Shown here in pieces: positions 19,518 through 32,354 of a DNA stretch of 64,000 nt; position 1 is the stretch's first letter; the number at the start of each line of letters is the position of its first letter. The DNA is from Rossellomorea sp. y25. Lineage in GTDB: Bacteria; Bacillota; Bacilli; Bacillales; Bacillaceae_B. Under the pieces are notes generated by a model. That model was not told the origin of the DNA. It did no database searches and saw nothing but the letters and a program-made list of their open reading frames with translations. The translations under genes and the position numbers were made by a program. Location of the stretch: NCBI RefSeq assembly GCF_038049935.1, contig NZ_CP145886.1, forward strand, positions 1,992,501 to 2,056,500, written 5' to 3'.

Positions 19518-20309
19518 ATGCTAAACAAGCTTAAGCAATGGAAACGACAGCAAACTTCCGAGGAAGTGGATGATCGATTTCAAGAATTAATAAAACACCC
19601 TATTCCGGGTCATATAGCAATTATTATGGATGGTAATGGACGATGGGCCAAAAAAAGGGCATTGCCCAGAGTGGCCGGACACCATGAAGGCATGAAATGT
19701 GTGCGGAGAATCACTAAATTGGCAAACGAACTAGGTGTAGAGGCCTTAACACTCTATGCTTTTTCAACTGAGAACTGGAAACGCCCAAAAATGGAAGTTG
19801 AGTTTCTGATGAAGTTGCCAGAGGAATTTCTAGGAACTTTTCTGCCTGAATTGGTAGAAGAAAATGTTCAAGTTAAAATGATGGGTTCTCCTGATGCACT
19901 GCCGAACCATACGAAGAAAGCCGTCACGAAAGCGATGGAAGCTACGAAGCATAATAACGGACTAATATTAAACTTTGCTTTAAATTATGGCAGCCGCTCA
20001 GAAATTATAGATTCCATGAAGCATGTCTTAAAAGATGTTCAGAATGGAATACTAGATGAGAACCAATTAAATGAAGAAGTGTTTTCGAGTTACTTGATGA
20101 CGAAAGATTTAAAAGATCCAGACCTGCTTATTCGAACGAGTGGAGAAATCCGCTTAAGTAACTTTATGCTATGGCAATTAGCTTATACAGAGTTCTTTTT
20201 TACAGACGTACTGTGGCCGGATTTCGGCAAAGAGCATTTAATAGAAGCAATTGAAGCATATCAAGGTCGTTCAAGAAGATTTGGTGGGTTACAAAGCGAG
20301 GAATCCTAA
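19518..20309 (+). CDS. uppS: Undecaprenyl diphosphate synthase (cis-prenyltransferase)
   Basis: 263 residues. The diphosphate-binding 'IAIIMDGNGRWAKKR' with catalytic Asp38, 'HHEGMKCVRRI', 'LTLYAFSTENWKRP' and the C-terminal 'LLIRTSGEIRLSNFMLWQ' are all family signatures. It makes C55-PP, the lipid carrier for peptidoglycan and teichoic acid. The frame is open 25 codons further up, but GGTGGAGG (19503-19510) and the family start MLNKLKQWK fix ATG 19518. It overlaps cdsA by 1 nt. Confidence 0.98.
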   Translation: MLNKLKQWKRQQTSEEVDDRFQELIKHPIPGHIAIIMDGNGRWAKKRALPRVAGHHEGMKCVRRITKLANELGVEALTLYAFSTENWKRPKMEVEFLMKLPEEFLGTFLPELVEENVQVKMMGSPDALPNHTKKAVTKAMEATKHNNGLILNFALNYGSRSEIIDSMKHVLKDVQNGILDENQLNEEVFSSYLMTKDLKDPDLLIRTSGEIRLSNFMLWQLAYTEFFFTDVLWPDFGKEHLIEAIEAYQGRSRRFGGLQSEES

Positions 20310-21094
20310 TGAAACAAAGAATTATTACAGCAGTGGTAGCTGCAGCGATATTTTTACCGATCATCATTTTTGGTGAAACACCATTTATTATTTTAATGTA
20401 TCTTATTGCTTCAATCAGTTTATATGAGGCATTAAAGATGAGGGGGCAATGGATTTTTACCATTCCTGGTTTATTATCTCTGGCCCTTTTGTGGGTTTTC
20501 TTGATCCCAACCGATGCAATTGGGATCATAGCTGACTTTGGCTATTCCAAAATTGAAATGGCTTTTCTTGCCGTGCTGCTCTTTTTAACATATACAGTGG
20601 CAACCAAGAACCGTTACACATTCGATGATGTGGCATTTGCTCTATTAAGCATTTTATATGTAGGGATTGGATTCTATTACTTCATGGAGATCCGTTTGGA
20701 TGAAGGAGTACAGTTTGTTTTCTATGCTTTATTTATTATATGGGCGACAGACTCAGGTGCTTATTTCATCGGAAGAGCGATGGGGAAAAAGAAGCTATGG
20801 CCTGAAATCAGTCCGAATAAAACCATTGAAGGTTTTGTAGGTGGGATCATTTGTGCCATCGTAGTCGGTGTCATCATGACATTCTTCACAGATCTTGATA
20901 TGTCCATTCCCAAACTCATTATCGTGACTGGGATTCTTTCTGTCTTTGGACAAGTGGGAGACTTAGTCGAATCTGCCTTGAAAAGACATTACAAAGTAAA
21001 AGATTCTGGTCATTTATTACCTGGACATGGTGGAATGCTTGATCGTTTTGATAGTTTATTATTTGTATTTCCCCTTCTTCACTTTCTTTTATAA
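20309..21094 (+). CDS. cdsA: Phosphatidate cytidylyltransferase CdsA
   Basis: 261 residues, about seven to eight membrane helices. 'ISPNKTIEGFVGG' and the C-terminal signature 'KDSGHLLPGHGGMLDRFDS' are the CDP-diacylglycerol synthase motif with its metal-binding Asp. It makes CDP-diacylglycerol for all phospholipids. Coupled to uppS by TAATG overlap. Confidence 0.98.
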   Translation: MKQRIITAVVAAAIFLPIIIFGETPFIILMYLIASISLYEALKMRGQWIFTIPGLLSLALLWVFLIPTDAIGIIADFGYSKIEMAFLAVLLFLTYTVATKNRYTFDDVAFALLSILYVGIGFYYFMEIRLDEGVQFVFYALFIIWATDSGAYFIGRAMGKKKLWPEISPNKTIEGFVGGIICAIVVGVIMTFFTDLDMSIPKLIIVTGILSVFGQVGDLVESALKRHYKVKDSGHLLPGHGGMLDRFDSLLFVFPLLHFLL

Positions 21095-21130
21095 AAAAGG
21101 TAGAAGGCTTCTAGCGGGAGGAGTGTAGTA

Positions 21131-22273
21131 TTGAAAAAGATCAGCTTAATGGGGGCTACGGGTTCTATTGGAACACAATCCCTTGATGTAATTCGGGAGC
21201 ATCCTGAAGAATTCAAACTGACAGCTATGTCTGTTGGCAGAAATATAGAAGAAGCAAGAAAAGTGATTGGAGAATTCAATCCTCAGTTGGTTTCTGTTCA
21301 GAATAAAGAAGATGCTGAATTATTAGCCAAAGAGGTACCTTCTTCCATTAAGGTCCTGTATGGGGAAGAAGGTCTTGTGGAGGTGGCCTGTCATCAGGAA
21401 GCTGACATACTCGTTAATGCAGTGCTGGGAAGTGTGGGACTCTATCCTACACTGCAGGCCATAGAGGCAGGAAAAATGATAGCCATCGCCAATAAGGAAA
21501 CTCTTGTAACAGCTGGACACCTGGTGATGGAAGCGGCCCGGAAAAAGGGCAGCACTCTATTACCTGTTGATAGTGAACATTCTGCTATCTTCCAGGCTCT
21601 CCAGGGAGAACAAGATAAGAACATTGAAAAATTGATCATTACAGCTTCCGGGGGCAGCTTTAGAGACCGTACGAGAGAAGAATTAGTTGGTGTCACGGTT
21701 AAAGAGGCTCTGAATCATCCTAACTGGTCAATGGGAGCGAAGATCACCATCGACTCTGCTTCTATGATGAACAAGGGATTAGAGGTTATTGAAGCACATT
21801 GGTTATTTGATATTCCTTATGATCAAATTGATGTTGTACAACATAGGGAAAGCATCATCCACTCGATGATTCAATTCCATGATTCATCTGTGATGGCTCA
21901 ATTGGGGACACCTGATATGCGTGTGCCGATTCAATATGCTTTAACATATCCGGACAGGTTTCGAAGACCAGGTAATAGATTGGACTTAGTTGAAATGGGT
22001 AAGCTTCATTTTGAGAAAATGGATTTAAATCGATTCCGATGTCTGGCATTTGCATATGAAGCTGGTCGGATTGGCGGTAGTATGACAACTGTTTTAAATG
22101 CTGCAAATGAAGCGGCTGTTGCCTTGTTCCTGGATAATAAAATATCATTCCTTGATATTGAAACGTATATTGAAAAGGCCTTGAATTCCCATCAAGTGAT
22201 ACATAGACCTGACCTTGAAACCATACATGAGATTGATCAACAGACTCGACAACTCGTTTCAAGTTGGTTGTAG
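21131..22273 (+). CDS. dxr: 1-deoxy-D-xylulose-5-phosphate reductoisomerase
   Basis: 380 residues. The NADPH-binding '[16 protein letters not shown]', substrate loop '[14 protein letters not shown]', '[15 protein letters not shown]' and '[16 protein letters not shown]' are present. It performs the first committed step of the MEP isoprenoid pathway, upstream of uppS chemistry. Start is TTG 21131 behind GGGAGGAG (21117-21124). Confidence 0.97.
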   Translation: MKKISLMGATGSIGTQSLDVIREHPEEFKLTAMSVGRNIEEARKVIGEFNPQLVSVQNKEDAELLAKEVPSSIKVLYGEEGLVEVACHQEADILVNAVLGSVGLYPTLQAIEAGKMIAIANKETLVTAGHLVMEAARKKGSTLLPVDSEHSAIFQALQGEQDKNIEKLIITASGGSFRDRTREELVGVTVKEALNHPNWSMGAKITIDSASMMNKGLEVIEAHWLFDIPYDQIDVVQHRESIIHSMIQFHDSSVMAQLGTPDMRVPIQYALTYPDRFRRPGNRLDLVEMGKLHFEKMDLNRFRCLAFAYEAGRIGGSMTTVLNAANEAAVALFLDNKISFLDIETYIEKALNSHQVIHRPDLETIHEIDQQTRQLVSSWL

Positions 22274-22387
22274 AGTACTTGGGCATGTTTACATGATCTG
22301 TAACGTAGTATGATAGTGGACGTGTTTGCCTGGACTTTAAACATTTAGATCTGTTACCGACAGGTTATAAAAAAGGTGGTTTTTTAT

Positions 22388-23644
22388 TTGCAAACGGTGA
22401 TTGCCTTTGTTGTTATTTTTGGAGCTTTAGTCTTTTTCCATGAGCTTGGACATTTAATTTTTGCTAAGCGTGCAGGCATCCTATGCCGTGAATTCGCCAT
22501 TGGATTTGGTCCTAAAGTGTTTTCTTACAAAAAGGATGAAACAACCTATACGATTCGCTTACTGCCTCTTGGGGGCTTTGTGCGGATGGCCGGGGAAGAT
22601 CCGGAAATGGTCGAGTTAAAGGCTGGACATCGGGTTGGTCTTGTACTCGATCAGGATGAAAATATAAGAAAAATTGTCTTGAATAACAAAGATCGATATC
22701 CGAACATTCGTGTCATTGAAGTAGAAGAAGCAGATTTAGAGCATAGACTACATATTCGTGGATACGAGGAAGATGAGGAGGAACTGAAAACCTTCTCGAT
22801 CTCCAGGGATGCCGTGTTCATTGAAGATGGAGTGGAAACACAAATTGCACCTTGGGATCGGCAATTTGCGTCTAAATCTCTGCCTCAAAGAGCCATGGCC
22901 ATTTTTGCAGGCCCTCTTTTTAACTTTATTCTAGCCTTCTTCATTTTCATCCTTGTGGGTCTATTGCAAGGGGTTCCAACGAATGATCCCGTTCTGGGCG
23001 AACTGACAGAAGACGGGGCAGCCAAAGAAGCTGGCCTTCAGGAAAATGACGTTGTTTTAAGTATAGACGGTAAAGAGATTTCAACATGGGAAGATATTGT
23101 TACAATCATACAGAAACACCCAGGGGATGAGCTGAGATTTAATGTGGATCGTAATGGCTCTAACACTGAGATTCCTGTCACACCTAAGCCTCAAGAAATA
23201 GAAGGGGAAGAAATAGGGATCATTGGAGTTCATAGCCCTGTTGAAAAGTCCCCTCTCAAAGTGGTGACCAATAGTGCACAACAAACCTATGAATGGACCA
23301 AAATGATTTTTGTTCTACTAGGAAAGCTTGTGTCCGGTGAGTTCTCAATCGATGCTTTATCAGGACCGGTCGGAATCTATCAGTCAACAGATGTTGTGGC
23401 TAAATCAGGTATATACTACCTGATGAGATGGGCGGCCATCTTAAGTATCAACCTGGGTATTATGAACCTTCTGCCAATCCCTGCCCTAGACGGAGGCAGA
23501 CTTCTTTTCTTCGCTGTTGAAGCGGTAAGAGGAAAGCCGGTGGATCGCCAAATGGAAGGAATGGTCCATTTTGTCGGGTTTGCCCTCCTCATGGTTCTGA
23601 TGCTCGTTGTTACATGGAATGACATTCAACGATTTTTCTTATAA
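22388..23644 (+). CDS. rasP: Site-2 intramembrane metalloprotease RasP (RseP)
   Basis: 418 residues. Zinc-binding HELGH at residues 18-22 in the first helix, 'GFVRMAGEDPEM' on the substrate-side loop, a PDZ domain (~200-275, 'AAKEAGLQENDVVLSIDGKE') and the second metal motif 'NLLPIPALDGGRLLF'. It clips membrane anti-sigma factors (RsiW, RsiV in B. subtilis) and remnants of signal peptides and FtsL. TTG 22388 is preferred: AAAGGTGG (22372-22379) is at the right distance, while the GTG at 22376 lies inside it. Confidence 0.95.
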   Translation: MQTVIAFVVIFGALVFFHELGHLIFAKRAGILCREFAIGFGPKVFSYKKDETTYTIRLLPLGGFVRMAGEDPEMVELKAGHRVGLVLDQDENIRKIVLNNKDRYPNIRVIEVEEADLEHRLHIRGYEEDEEELKTFSISRDAVFIEDGVETQIAPWDRQFASKSLPQRAMAIFAGPLFNFILAFFIFILVGLLQGVPTNDPVLGELTEDGAAKEAGLQENDVVLSIDGKEISTWEDIVTIIQKHPGDELRFNVDRNGSNTEIPVTPKPQEIEGEEIGIIGVHSPVEKSPLKVVTNSAQQTYEWTKMIFVLLGKLVSGEFSIDALSGPVGIYQSTDVVAKSGIYYLMRWAAILSINLGIMNLLPIPALDGGRLLFFAVEAVRGKPVDRQMEGMVHFVGFALLMVLMLVVTWNDIQRFFL

Positions 23645-23664
23645 AATTTAACGTATGAATCATG

Positions 23665-23716
23665 AACAGGCAGTTTCTCCCTCCAGAATAAAAAAATGAG
23701 GGTGTTACTGCCTGTT
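23665..23716 (+). terminator. Hairpin after rasP
   Basis: AACAGGCAGT (23665-23674) pairs perfectly with ACTGCCTGTT (23707-23716) around a 32-nt loop, with CCCTC/GAGGG pairing inside. The following AATTTAAG is a poor T tract, so termination may be partial. Confidence 0.6.
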
Positions 23717-23791
23717 AATTTAAGATAAAATAGTGAGAAGGAAATTCCCACACTACATAAATAATTTATATGGTAACTGAGGTGCTAATAG

Positions 23792-25501
<1,710 letters not shown>

Positions 25502-25505
25502 ACAT

Positions 25506-25554
25506 AAAAGGGCTCGACTTTGAAGGAGGCAATCCTTAGCTGTCAGCCCTTTTT
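25506..25554 (+). terminator. Rho-independent terminator after proS
   Basis: AAAAGGGCT.GAC (25506-25518) pairs with GTC.AGCCCTTTTT (25542-25554), ending in a T run; a GGAGG-rich loop lies between. Confidence 0.8.
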
Positions 25555-25594
25555 CTACTGTAAATAACACGATTAGAAATGGGGGAAAAGAATC

Positions 25595-28500
25595 ATGGAA
25601 GAAAAGCCCCTGGGCAAAAGAGAAAGGTTCCAACTGTTGCTAAAGCAATTAGGGTTAACAGAGGATGCCTTTGTAAAGTACTTTCAAAACGCTGAAATTG
25701 AAAAACTAGCGGTGTTTCGCAAGGAGAAGAAGTGGCATTTTTACTTTACTTTTGAGGAGATCATTCCGTGTAACGTGTGGAGTAAATTCTCAATTTCACT
25801 GCAAACATCCTTTAAACATATTGCAAACGTGGGATTTACCATTAAAGTGTTGAATACCCAAATCACAGAACAGCATATTTTAGATTATTGGCAGGACTGT
25901 GTGAAAGAAATCCAAGGGATATCACCGCCATTATTAAAATTATTAAATACTCAAAAGCCAAAAATCAATGGAAACAAAATCATTGTTCAGGCATCCAATG
26001 ATACAGAAGCAACTCAGTTAAAGAGAAAATATGGTGACATGATCACCTCTACCTTCGAGAACTTCGGCTTCCCTAAACTGGTTCTGGATGCAGAAGTTAG
26101 TCAGGTCGAGGAACAGAGCAATGAGTATGAGAAATTTTTAGAAGAAAAGCTTAAAGAAGATCAAGAAAGAGCGAAACAGGCTCTTATTGAAATGGAAAAG
26201 GCTGAAAAAGAGGAAGCAAGTGATGCACCTAGTGGTCCATTCATGCTTGGTCTTACAATTAAAGATGATGCTGACTTCCGGAAGATTGAAGAAATTTACG
26301 ATGAGGAACGAAGAATCGCTATCGAAGGATATGTCTTTGATTGTGAAACACGTGAATTACGAAGCGGTCGTACATTACTAACGTTTAAAGTAACTGATTA
26401 CTCCAGTTCGATCCTGGTCAAAATGTTCTCGAGGGATAAAGAGGACGCTGCAATTATGAACATTATGAAAAAAGGTATGTGGGTTCGATGCCGTGGAAGT
26501 ATTCAAAATGATACGTTCGTGCGTGACCTTGTGATGATTGCCAATGATGTAAACGAAATCAAACCTGTTCTGAGACTTGATACAGCCCCTGCCGATGAGA
26601 AAAGGGTAGAGCTTCACATGCACACACCCATGAGTCAGATGGATGCTGTATCTTCCGTATCAAGTTTAGTGTCTCAAGCAAAAAAATGGGGTCATAAAGC
26701 GGTTGCCATCACAGATCATGCCGTTGCACAATCGTTCCCTGAGGCGTATAGCGCAAGCAAGAAGAACGATATTAAACTGCTATATGGAGTAGAGGCTAAT
26801 CTTGTAGATGATGGAGTACCAATTGCCTATAACGACCGGGATCTTCCTTTAGAAGATAGTACATTTATTGTCTTTGACGTTGAGACGACTGGACTTTCGG
26901 CAGTTTACGATACCGTCATTGAACTTGCCGCGGTGAAAATCAAGAATGGTGAGGTCATTGATAAATTTGAATCGTTTGCCAACCCTCATCATCCATTATC
27001 CGCTACTACCATTGAATTAACGGGGATCACAGATGATATGGTGCAAACGGCACCTGAAATAAACGATGTTCTTCACGACTATCATAAATGGGTAGGAGAA
27101 GATATATTAGTTGCTCATAATGCTTCCTTTGATATGGGGTTCTTGAATGCAGGGTATCAGAAAGCAGGACTCCCTAAAGCGACTAACCCTGTCATCGATA
27201 CGCTGGAGCTTGCCAGACTATTGTATCCTCAATTCAAAAACCATCGTTTAAATACGTTAGCCAAGAAATTTGATATTGAACTGACCCAGCATCACCGAGC
27301 CATATATGATGCGGAAACAACTGGATACCTGTTATTGAAAATGCTGAAAGATGCCGTCGAAAAAGGAATCACCAATCATAATCAATTCAATGATTATATG
27401 GGGAAAGGCGATGCGTACAAGCGGTCAAGACCATATCACTGTACACTGATTGCTCAAACGGAAGAAGGTTTAAAGAACCTTTATAAACTAGTATCCATAT
27501 CTCACATGAATTATTTTTTCCGTGTCCCGCGCATTCCCCGATCTCAGCTTCAAAAATATCGCACGGGAATTCTTGTTGGTTCAGGCTGTGATAAGGGCGA
27601 AGTGTTCGAAGGGATGATGCAAAAAGGGAAAGAAGAAGTTGAGGAAACGGCTCAATTCTATGATTACCTGGAAGTTCATCCAAAAGAAGTATATCAGCAT
27701 TTAATAGAGTTGGATTTGGTGCAAAGTCAGAAGAACCTAGAAGATATCATAAAAAACATTGTGGATCTTGGTAAGAAATTGAATAAGCCTGTAGTGGCTA
27801 CCGGTAACGTACATTACTTAAATGAGAACGACAAGATTTACCGGAAGATTCTCGTCGGTTCTCAAGGCGGTGCGAATCCGTTAAACCGACATGAACTTCC
27901 TGATGTTCATTTTAGAACAACGAATGAGATGCTGGATGCATTCTCTTTCTTAGGGAAAGAAAAAGCGAAAGAAATTGTTGTGGATAACTCCAATAAAATA
28001 GCCGATCTCGTAGACGTAATTAAACCAATCAGAGATGATCTTTATACGCCTAAAATTGAAGGGGCAGATGAAGAAATGCGGCGCATGAGTTATTCCATGG
28101 CAAAAAACATTTACGGAGAAGAGCTTCCTGAAATTGTAGAAGCGAGGCTGGAAAAGGAATTAAAGAGTATTATAGGGCATGGATTCGCAGTCATCTATTT
28201 AATTTCACATAAGCTCGTGAAAAAGTCATTGGATGATGGGTACCTTGTAGGATCCCGTGGATCAGTAGGATCTTCTTTTGTAGCCACGATGACAGAAATA
28301 ACGGAAGTAAATCCTTTACCTCCCCACTATGTATGTCCATCTTGCAAGAAATCTGAGTTCTTTGATGATGGATCGGTAGGGTCCGGGTTTGATTTGCCTA
28401 ATAAAGATTGTCCTGAATGTGGAATTCCTTATAAAAAGGATGGTCATGATATTCCCTTTGAAACATTCCTTGGATTTAAAGGAGACAAAGTCCCTGATAT

Positions 28501-29914
28501 CGATTTGAACTTTTCAGGTGAATATCAGCCTAATGCCCATAACTATACGAAGGTTTTGTTCGGTGAAGACAATGTTTATCGAGCGGGTACAATCGGTACA
28601 GTGGCAGAAAAGACCGCCTACGGGTATGTAAAAGGGTACGCGAATGACCATCAGCTGCAAATCCGCGGAGCGGAAATCGATCGATTGGTAAGCGGGTGTA
28701 CCGGAGTAAAAAGGACAACTGGTCAGCATCCTGGAGGTATCATTGTAGTCCCTGACTATATGGATATCTACGATTTCTCCCCTATCCAATTTCCTGCTGA
28801 CGATTCAAGCTCGGAATGGAAAACAACACATTTTGATTTCCATTCTATTCATGATAATCTCTTAAAGCTTGATATCCTGGGGCACGATGATCCAACCGTG
28901 ATTCGCATGCTTCAAGATTTATCTGGTGTAGACCCTAAAACCATTCCAACAGATGATCCTGAAGTAATGAAAATCTTCAGTGGGACGGAATCGCTCGGAG
29001 TGACAGAAGAACAAATCATGTGTAAGACCGGGACGCTCGGAATCCCGGAATTTGGTACACGATTTGTTCGTCAAATGCTTGAGGATACGAAACCGACTAC
29101 ATTTTCTGAGCTTGTTCAAATATCAGGTCTTTCGCATGGTACTGATGTATGGCTTGGCAATGCGCAAGAGCTTATCCATAATAATATTTGTAATCTGAGC
29201 GAAGTAATCGGTTGTCGTGATGATATTATGGTCTATCTCATCTATCAAGGACTCGAGCCTTCACTTGCCTTTAAAATCATGGAATTTGTACGTAAAGGGA
29301 AGGGACTCCAGGATGAATGGGTAGAAGAGATGAAGAAGAATGGGGTACCGGACTGGTATATTGATTCTTGTTTGAAGATCAAATATATGTTCCCTAAAGC
29401 ACATGCAGCTGCCTATGTATTAATGGCTGTTCGTATTGCTTACTTTAAAGTGCATCATGCTCTCTTGTACTATGCTGCTTACTTCACCGTTCGTGCAGAG
29501 GATTTCGATATTGAAGCCATGGTGAGGGGATCACAAGCCGTCAGAGCTAAGATAGAAGAAATCAACAGCAAAGGCCTGGATGCATCTCCGAAAGAAAAGA
29601 ACACGTTAACAGTATTGGAGTTGGCCCTTGAAATGTGTGAACGGGGATACAAATTCCAAAAGGTAGATCTGTATCGTTCACAAGCGGCTGAATTTGTTAT
29701 AGATGGAGATTCATTGATTCCGCCGTTCAACTCGATTCCCGGGCTCGGGACGAATGCGGCCATCAATATTGTGAATGCAAGACAAGATGGCGAGTTTCTC
29801 TCTAAAGAGGATCTTCAACAAAGAGGTCGCGTCTCCAAGACAATTATCGAGTACCTGGATAATCACGGCTGCTTGGAAGCCTTGCCGGATAAGAACCAAC
29901 TATCTCTATTCTAA
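25595..29914 (+). CDS. polC: DNA polymerase III alpha subunit, PolC type
   Basis: 1439 residues, the low-GC Firmicute replicase. Order: N-terminal domain (1-~220), OB fold (~225-330), PHP domain starting at '[13 protein letters not shown]' (~337), split by the inserted 3'-5' exonuclease ('FDVETTGL' ~427 and '[13 protein letters not shown]'), PHP remainder, a four-Cys zinc module (CPSCKK...CPECG, ~913-945), the palm with catalytic Asp in '[12 protein letters not shown]' (~966), fingers, and a C-terminal beta-clamp-binding end 'NQLSLF'. It makes both strands with DnaE priming help. Starts at ATG 25595 behind a GGGGGAAAAG site. Confidence 0.99.
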   Translation: MEEKPLGKRERFQLLLKQLGLTEDAFVKYFQNAEIEKLAVFRKEKKWHFYFTFEEIIPCNVWSKFSISLQTSFKHIANVGFTIKVLNTQITEQHILDYWQDCVKEIQGISPPLLKLLNTQKPKINGNKIIVQASNDTEATQLKRKYGDMITSTFENFGFPKLVLDAEVSQVEEQSNEYEKFLEEKLKEDQERAKQALIEMEKAEKEEASDAPSGPFMLGLTIKDDADFRKIEEIYDEERRIAIEGYVFDCETRELRSGRTLLTFKVTDYSSSILVKMFSRDKEDAAIMNIMKKGMWVRCRGSIQNDTFVRDLVMIANDVNEIKPVLRLDTAPADEKRVELHMHTPMSQMDAVSSVSSLVSQAKKWGHKAVAITDHAVAQSFPEAYSASKKNDIKLLYGVEANLVDDGVPIAYNDRDLPLEDSTFIVFDVETTGLSAVYDTVIELAAVKIKNGEVIDKFESFANPHHPLSATTIELTGITDDMVQTAPEINDVLHDYHKWVGEDILVAHNASFDMGFLNAGYQKAGLPKATNPVIDTLELARLLYPQFKNHRLNTLAKKFDIELTQHHRAIYDAETTGYLLLKMLKDAVEKGITNHNQFNDYMGKGDAYKRSRPYHCTLIAQTEEGLKNLYKLVSISHMNYFFRVPRIPRSQLQKYRTGILVGSGCDKGEVFEGMMQKGKEEVEETAQFYDYLEVHPKEVYQHLIELDLVQSQKNLEDIIKNIVDLGKKLNKPVVATGNVHYLNENDKIYRKILVGSQGGANPLNRHELPDVHFRTTNEMLDAFSFLGKEKAKEIVVDNSNKIADLVDVIKPIRDDLYTPKIEGADEEMRRMSYSMAKNIYGEELPEIVEARLEKELKSIIGHGFAVIYLISHKLVKKSLDDGYLVGSRGSVGSSFVATMTEITEVNPLPPHYVCPSCKKSEFFDDGSVGSGFDLPNKDCPECGIPYKKDGHDIPFETFLGFKGDKVPDIDLNFSGEYQPNAHNYTKVLFGEDNVYRAGTIGTVAEKTAYGYVKGYANDHQLQIRGAEIDRLVSGCTGVKRTTGQHPGGIIVVPDYMDIYDFSPIQFPADDSSSEWKTTHFDFHSIHDNLLKLDILGHDDPTVIRMLQDLSGVDPKTIPTDDPEVMKIFSGTESLGVTEEQIMCKTGTLGIPEFGTRFVRQMLEDTKPTTFSELVQISGLSHGTDVWLGNAQELIHNNICNLSEVIGCRDDIMVYLIYQGLEPSLAFKIMEFVRKGKGLQDEWVEEMKKNGVPDWYIDSCLKIKYMFPKAHAAAYVLMAVRIAYFKVHHALLYYAAYFTVRAEDFDIEAMVRGSQAVRAKIEEINSKGLDASPKEKNTLTVLELALEMCERGYKFQKVDLYRSQAAEFVIDGDSLIPPFNSIPGLGTNAAINIVNARQDGEFLSKEDLQQRGRVSKTIIEYLDNHGCLEALPDKNQLSLF

Positions 29915-29934
29915 GCTGATACCATGGGAATTGT

Positions 29935-29963
29935 TTGCATAAAAATGTTGATTATGGTATATT
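29935..29963 (+). promoter_or_regulatory. Promoter of the rimP-nusA-infB operon
   Basis: TTGCAT (29935-29940), 17-nt spacer, TATATT (29958-29963) with TGG immediately upstream as an extended -10. Expected start near 29970, so the transcript would pass through the hairpin at 30000-30022 before rimP. Confidence 0.65.
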
Positions 29964-29999
29964 TTTATTGGAAATACTAAAGATAGCTCTAAAGGTAGA

Positions 30000-30026
30000 A
30001 GAGTGGGGTCGCACCCCACTCTTTCG
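30000..30026 (+). terminator. Strong GC-rich hairpin between polC and rimP
   Basis: AGAGTGGGGT (30000-30009), CGC loop, ACCCCACTCT (30013-30022), then TTCGTTATT. Ten perfect base pairs. The T tract is broken by C and G. It can end polC transcripts but also lies downstream of the rimP promoter, so it may act as an attenuator. Confidence 0.7.
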
Positions 30027-30100
30027 TTATTACATGGAGATTTTTTGAACTATCATTTCTAGTCTTGGTGCAAGATTTTCATATAGACCAGGAGGTAAGT

Positions 30101-30571
30101 ATGAGCAAAATAACAACACTTGTAGAAGAACTTGTTACACCAATCTTAGACGACATGTCTTTAGAACTCATTGACATGGAATATGTGAAAGAAGGTTCCA
30201 ATTGGTTTCTTCGCGTATTTATTGACAAGGATTCAGGTGTGGACATTGAAGAATGCGGAATAGTAAGTGAAAGACTTAGTGAAAAGTTGGATGAAATTGA
30301 CCCAATTCCTCATAATTACTTTTTAGAAGTTTCTTCACCGGGCGCTGAACGTCCTTTAAAGAAAGAAAAGGACTTTGAGAAGGCCATCGGCAAAAACGTT
30401 TATGTGAAAACATATGAGCCGTTGAACGGTGAAAAGGCCTTCGAAGGCACACTTCTTTCCTATACTTCAGACCAATTAGCATTGGAAGTAACCATTAAGA
30501 CTCGAAAAAAGAAGGTTGAAATTCCAACAGATAAGATAGCTATCGCACGATTAGCTGTTACATTTTCATAG
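30101..30571 (+). CDS. rimP: Ribosome maturation factor RimP
   Basis: 156 residues. The family sequence '[22 protein letters not shown]' and '[16 protein letters not shown]' is clear; an N-terminal alpha/beta domain is followed by an SH3-like C-terminal domain. It assists 30S maturation. The frame is open 12 codons upstream (from 30065), but AGGAGGT at 30090-30096 and the family N-terminus [10 protein letters not shown] put the start at 30101. Confidence 0.97.
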   Translation: MSKITTLVEELVTPILDDMSLELIDMEYVKEGSNWFLRVFIDKDSGVDIEECGIVSERLSEKLDEIDPIPHNYFLEVSSPGAERPLKKEKDFEKAIGKNVYVKTYEPLNGEKAFEGTLLSYTSDQLALEVTIKTRKKKVEIPTDKIAIARLAVTFS

Positions 30572-30606
30572 GAACTAACCGCACTATAAAGGGGGATGAA
30601 ACCACC

Positions 30607-31740
30607 ATGAGCACTCAGTTATTAGATGCTCTTACTGTTTTAGAGAAAGAGAAAGGCATTGCAAGAGATGTCATCATTGAAGCAATTGAAGCTGCACTTG
30701 TGTCGGCTTATAAACGAAATTTTAACCAAGCACAAAATGTCCGTGTAGACCTTAACCTTGAAACGGGTACGATGAGAGTCTTCGCTCGTAAAGAAGTTGT
30801 AGACGAAGTATTTGATTCCCGCCTTGAGATTTCTGTCGAGGACGCCGGGGAAATCAACCCTAGCTATGAGGTTGGAGACGTTGTTGAGTTGGAGGTTACA
30901 CCAAAGGACTTTGGCCGAATCGCTGCCCAAACGGCTAAACAGGTTGTGACTCAACGAGTAAGAGAAGCTGAAAGAGGAATTATCTATTCCGAATTCGTGG
31001 ATCGCGAAGAAGATATCATGACAGGTATCGTTCAACGTCAGGACAATCGCTTTATCTATGTGGCATTAGGTAAGATTGAGGCACTTTTACCTGTGAGTGA
31101 GCAGATGCCCAATGAAACTTATAAACCTCATGATCGCATTAAAGTGTTTATCACAAAGGTTGAGAAGACGACAAAAGGTCCTCAAATCTTTGTTTCAAGA
31201 ACACACCCCGGATTACTGAAACGTTTATTTGAAATCGAAGTTCCTGAAATCTTTGATGGAACGGTAGAAATCAAATCTGTTGCACGTGAAGCCGGTGACC
31301 GATCTAAAATCTCTGTTCATGCAGAAAATTCAGAGGTAGACCCCGTTGGTGCTTGTGTAGGAACCAAGGGTGCGCGTGTGCAAGCAATTGTAAACGAATT
31401 AAAAGGTGAAAAAATTGACATCGTTCAATGGTCAGAAGATCCTGTAACATTCGTAGCCAATGCACTGAGTCCATCTAAAGTGCTGGATGTACAGGTAAAT
31501 GAAGAAGATAAAGCAACAAGGGTAGTTGTTCCGGATTATCAACTTTCACTTGCAATCGGTAAACGTGGTCAAAACGCTCGCCTTGCAGCGAAATTGACAA
31601 ACTGGAAGATTGATATCAAGAGTGAAACAGATGCACGTGAACTGGGATTATATCCTCGTGAAGATGCCTTCCTGCCTCAGGATGAAGAGGAAGAGTATGA
31701 TAACGAACCTTTAAATATTGATTTCGAAAATCAAGATTAA
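30607..31740 (+). CDS. nusA: Transcription termination/antitermination factor NusA
   Basis: 377 residues. N-terminal RNA polymerase-binding domain, S1 domain (~135-200), then two KH domains ('VGACVGTKGARVQAIVNEL' and 'LAIGKRGQNARLAAKLT'). As in other Firmicutes there are no C-terminal acidic repeats; the protein ends in a short acidic tail. It stimulates pausing and intrinsic termination. Known to autoregulate in B. subtilis, which is relevant to the hairpin in its leader. Confidence 0.98.
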   Translation: MSTQLLDALTVLEKEKGIARDVIIEAIEAALVSAYKRNFNQAQNVRVDLNLETGTMRVFARKEVVDEVFDSRLEISVEDAGEINPSYEVGDVVELEVTPKDFGRIAAQTAKQVVTQRVREAERGIIYSEFVDREEDIMTGIVQRQDNRFIYVALGKIEALLPVSEQMPNETYKPHDRIKVFITKVEKTTKGPQIFVSRTHPGLLKRLFEIEVPEIFDGTVEIKSVAREAGDRSKISVHAENSEVDPVGACVGTKGARVQAIVNELKGEKIDIVQWSEDPVTFVANALSPSKVLDVQVNEEDKATRVVVPDYQLSLAIGKRGQNARLAAKLTNWKIDIKSETDARELGLYPREDAFLPQDEEEEYDNEPLNIDFENQD

Positions 31741-31752
31741 GAGGTGACCAAG

Positions 31753-32022
31753 ATGGGTGTAAATAAGAAGGTACCATTGCGTAAATGTGTAGCAACGGGT
31801 GAAATGAAACCTAAGAAAGAAATGATCCGGATTGTCCGCTCGAAAGAAGGGGAGGTTTCCATCGATCCTACCGGTAAGAAATCAGGACGGGGAGCTTATC
31901 TTTCAAAGGATAAAGACGTCATTTTACAAGCTAAAAAGAAAAATACTTTAGCCAATCAATTACAAGCGAAAATAGATGAATCTCTTTACGATGAATTGAT
32001 TAGCCTTGTGGAGAAGGAGTAA
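31753..32022 (+). CDS. ylxR: YlxR family RNA-binding protein (RNase P modulator RnpM)
   Basis: 89 residues. DUF448/YlxR signature 'PLRKCVATGEMKPKKEMIRIV' and 'GRGAYLSKD'. Recent work on B. subtilis and Clostridioides links this family to RNase P RNA binding (RnpM); that role is from family knowledge. ATG 31753 is used rather than the in-frame GTG 31744, which is inside the GAGGTG ribosome binding site. Confidence 0.92.
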   Translation: MGVNKKVPLRKCVATGEMKPKKEMIRIVRSKEGEVSIDPTGKKSGRGAYLSKDKDVILQAKKKNTLANQLQAKIDESLYDELISLVEKE

Positions 32023-32032
32023 CGTTTAGCGT

Positions 32033-32350
32033 ATGAACCAAAATCGTTGGATGTCACTTTTAGGATTGGCGAATCGGGCACGTAAGATTATTTCAGGTGA
32101 AGAGCTTGTTATTAAAGAAGTTCGTAATGGACGAGCAAAACTTGTCATTCTTTCCAAAGATGCTTCTGCTAATACGTACAAGAAAATCACGGACAAATGT
32201 AATTCCTACAATGTCCCGGTTAGTTTGGTGGATAGCAGAAATGATTTAGGTCAGGCCATTGGAAAAGAAGCCAGGGTAGTGGTGGCTATAATGGATGCAG
32301 GCTTTGCCGGGAAATTATCCGAACTGCTCGATGAATCTCAGTGGGGGTGA
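32033..32350 (+). CDS. ylxQ: L7Ae-family K-turn-binding protein YlxQ
   Basis: 105 residues. '[20 protein letters not shown]' and '[20 protein letters not shown]' match the L7Ae/L30e/S12e/Gadd45 fold. The family binds kink-turn RNA; its cellular partner is not established to my knowledge. It sits between ylxR and infB, 4 nt before the infB start. Confidence 0.92.
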   Translation: MNQNRWMSLLGLANRARKIISGEELVIKEVRNGRAKLVILSKDASANTYKKITDKCNSYNVPVSLVDSRNDLGQAIGKEARVVVAIMDAGFAGKLSELLDESQWG

Positions 32351-32354
32351 ACAT

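Noticed and set aside
23645..23791. Possible T-box before proS
   Set aside because: The 147-nt gap contains only a hairpin; no specifier loop or conserved T-box AGGGTGGNACCGCG-type bulge is seen.
30065..30100. Longer N-terminus for RimP (and similarly PyrH, UppS, TruB, IF-2)
   Set aside because: The extensions lie upstream of strong Shine-Dalgarno sequences, sometimes within terminators, and do not match family N-termini.
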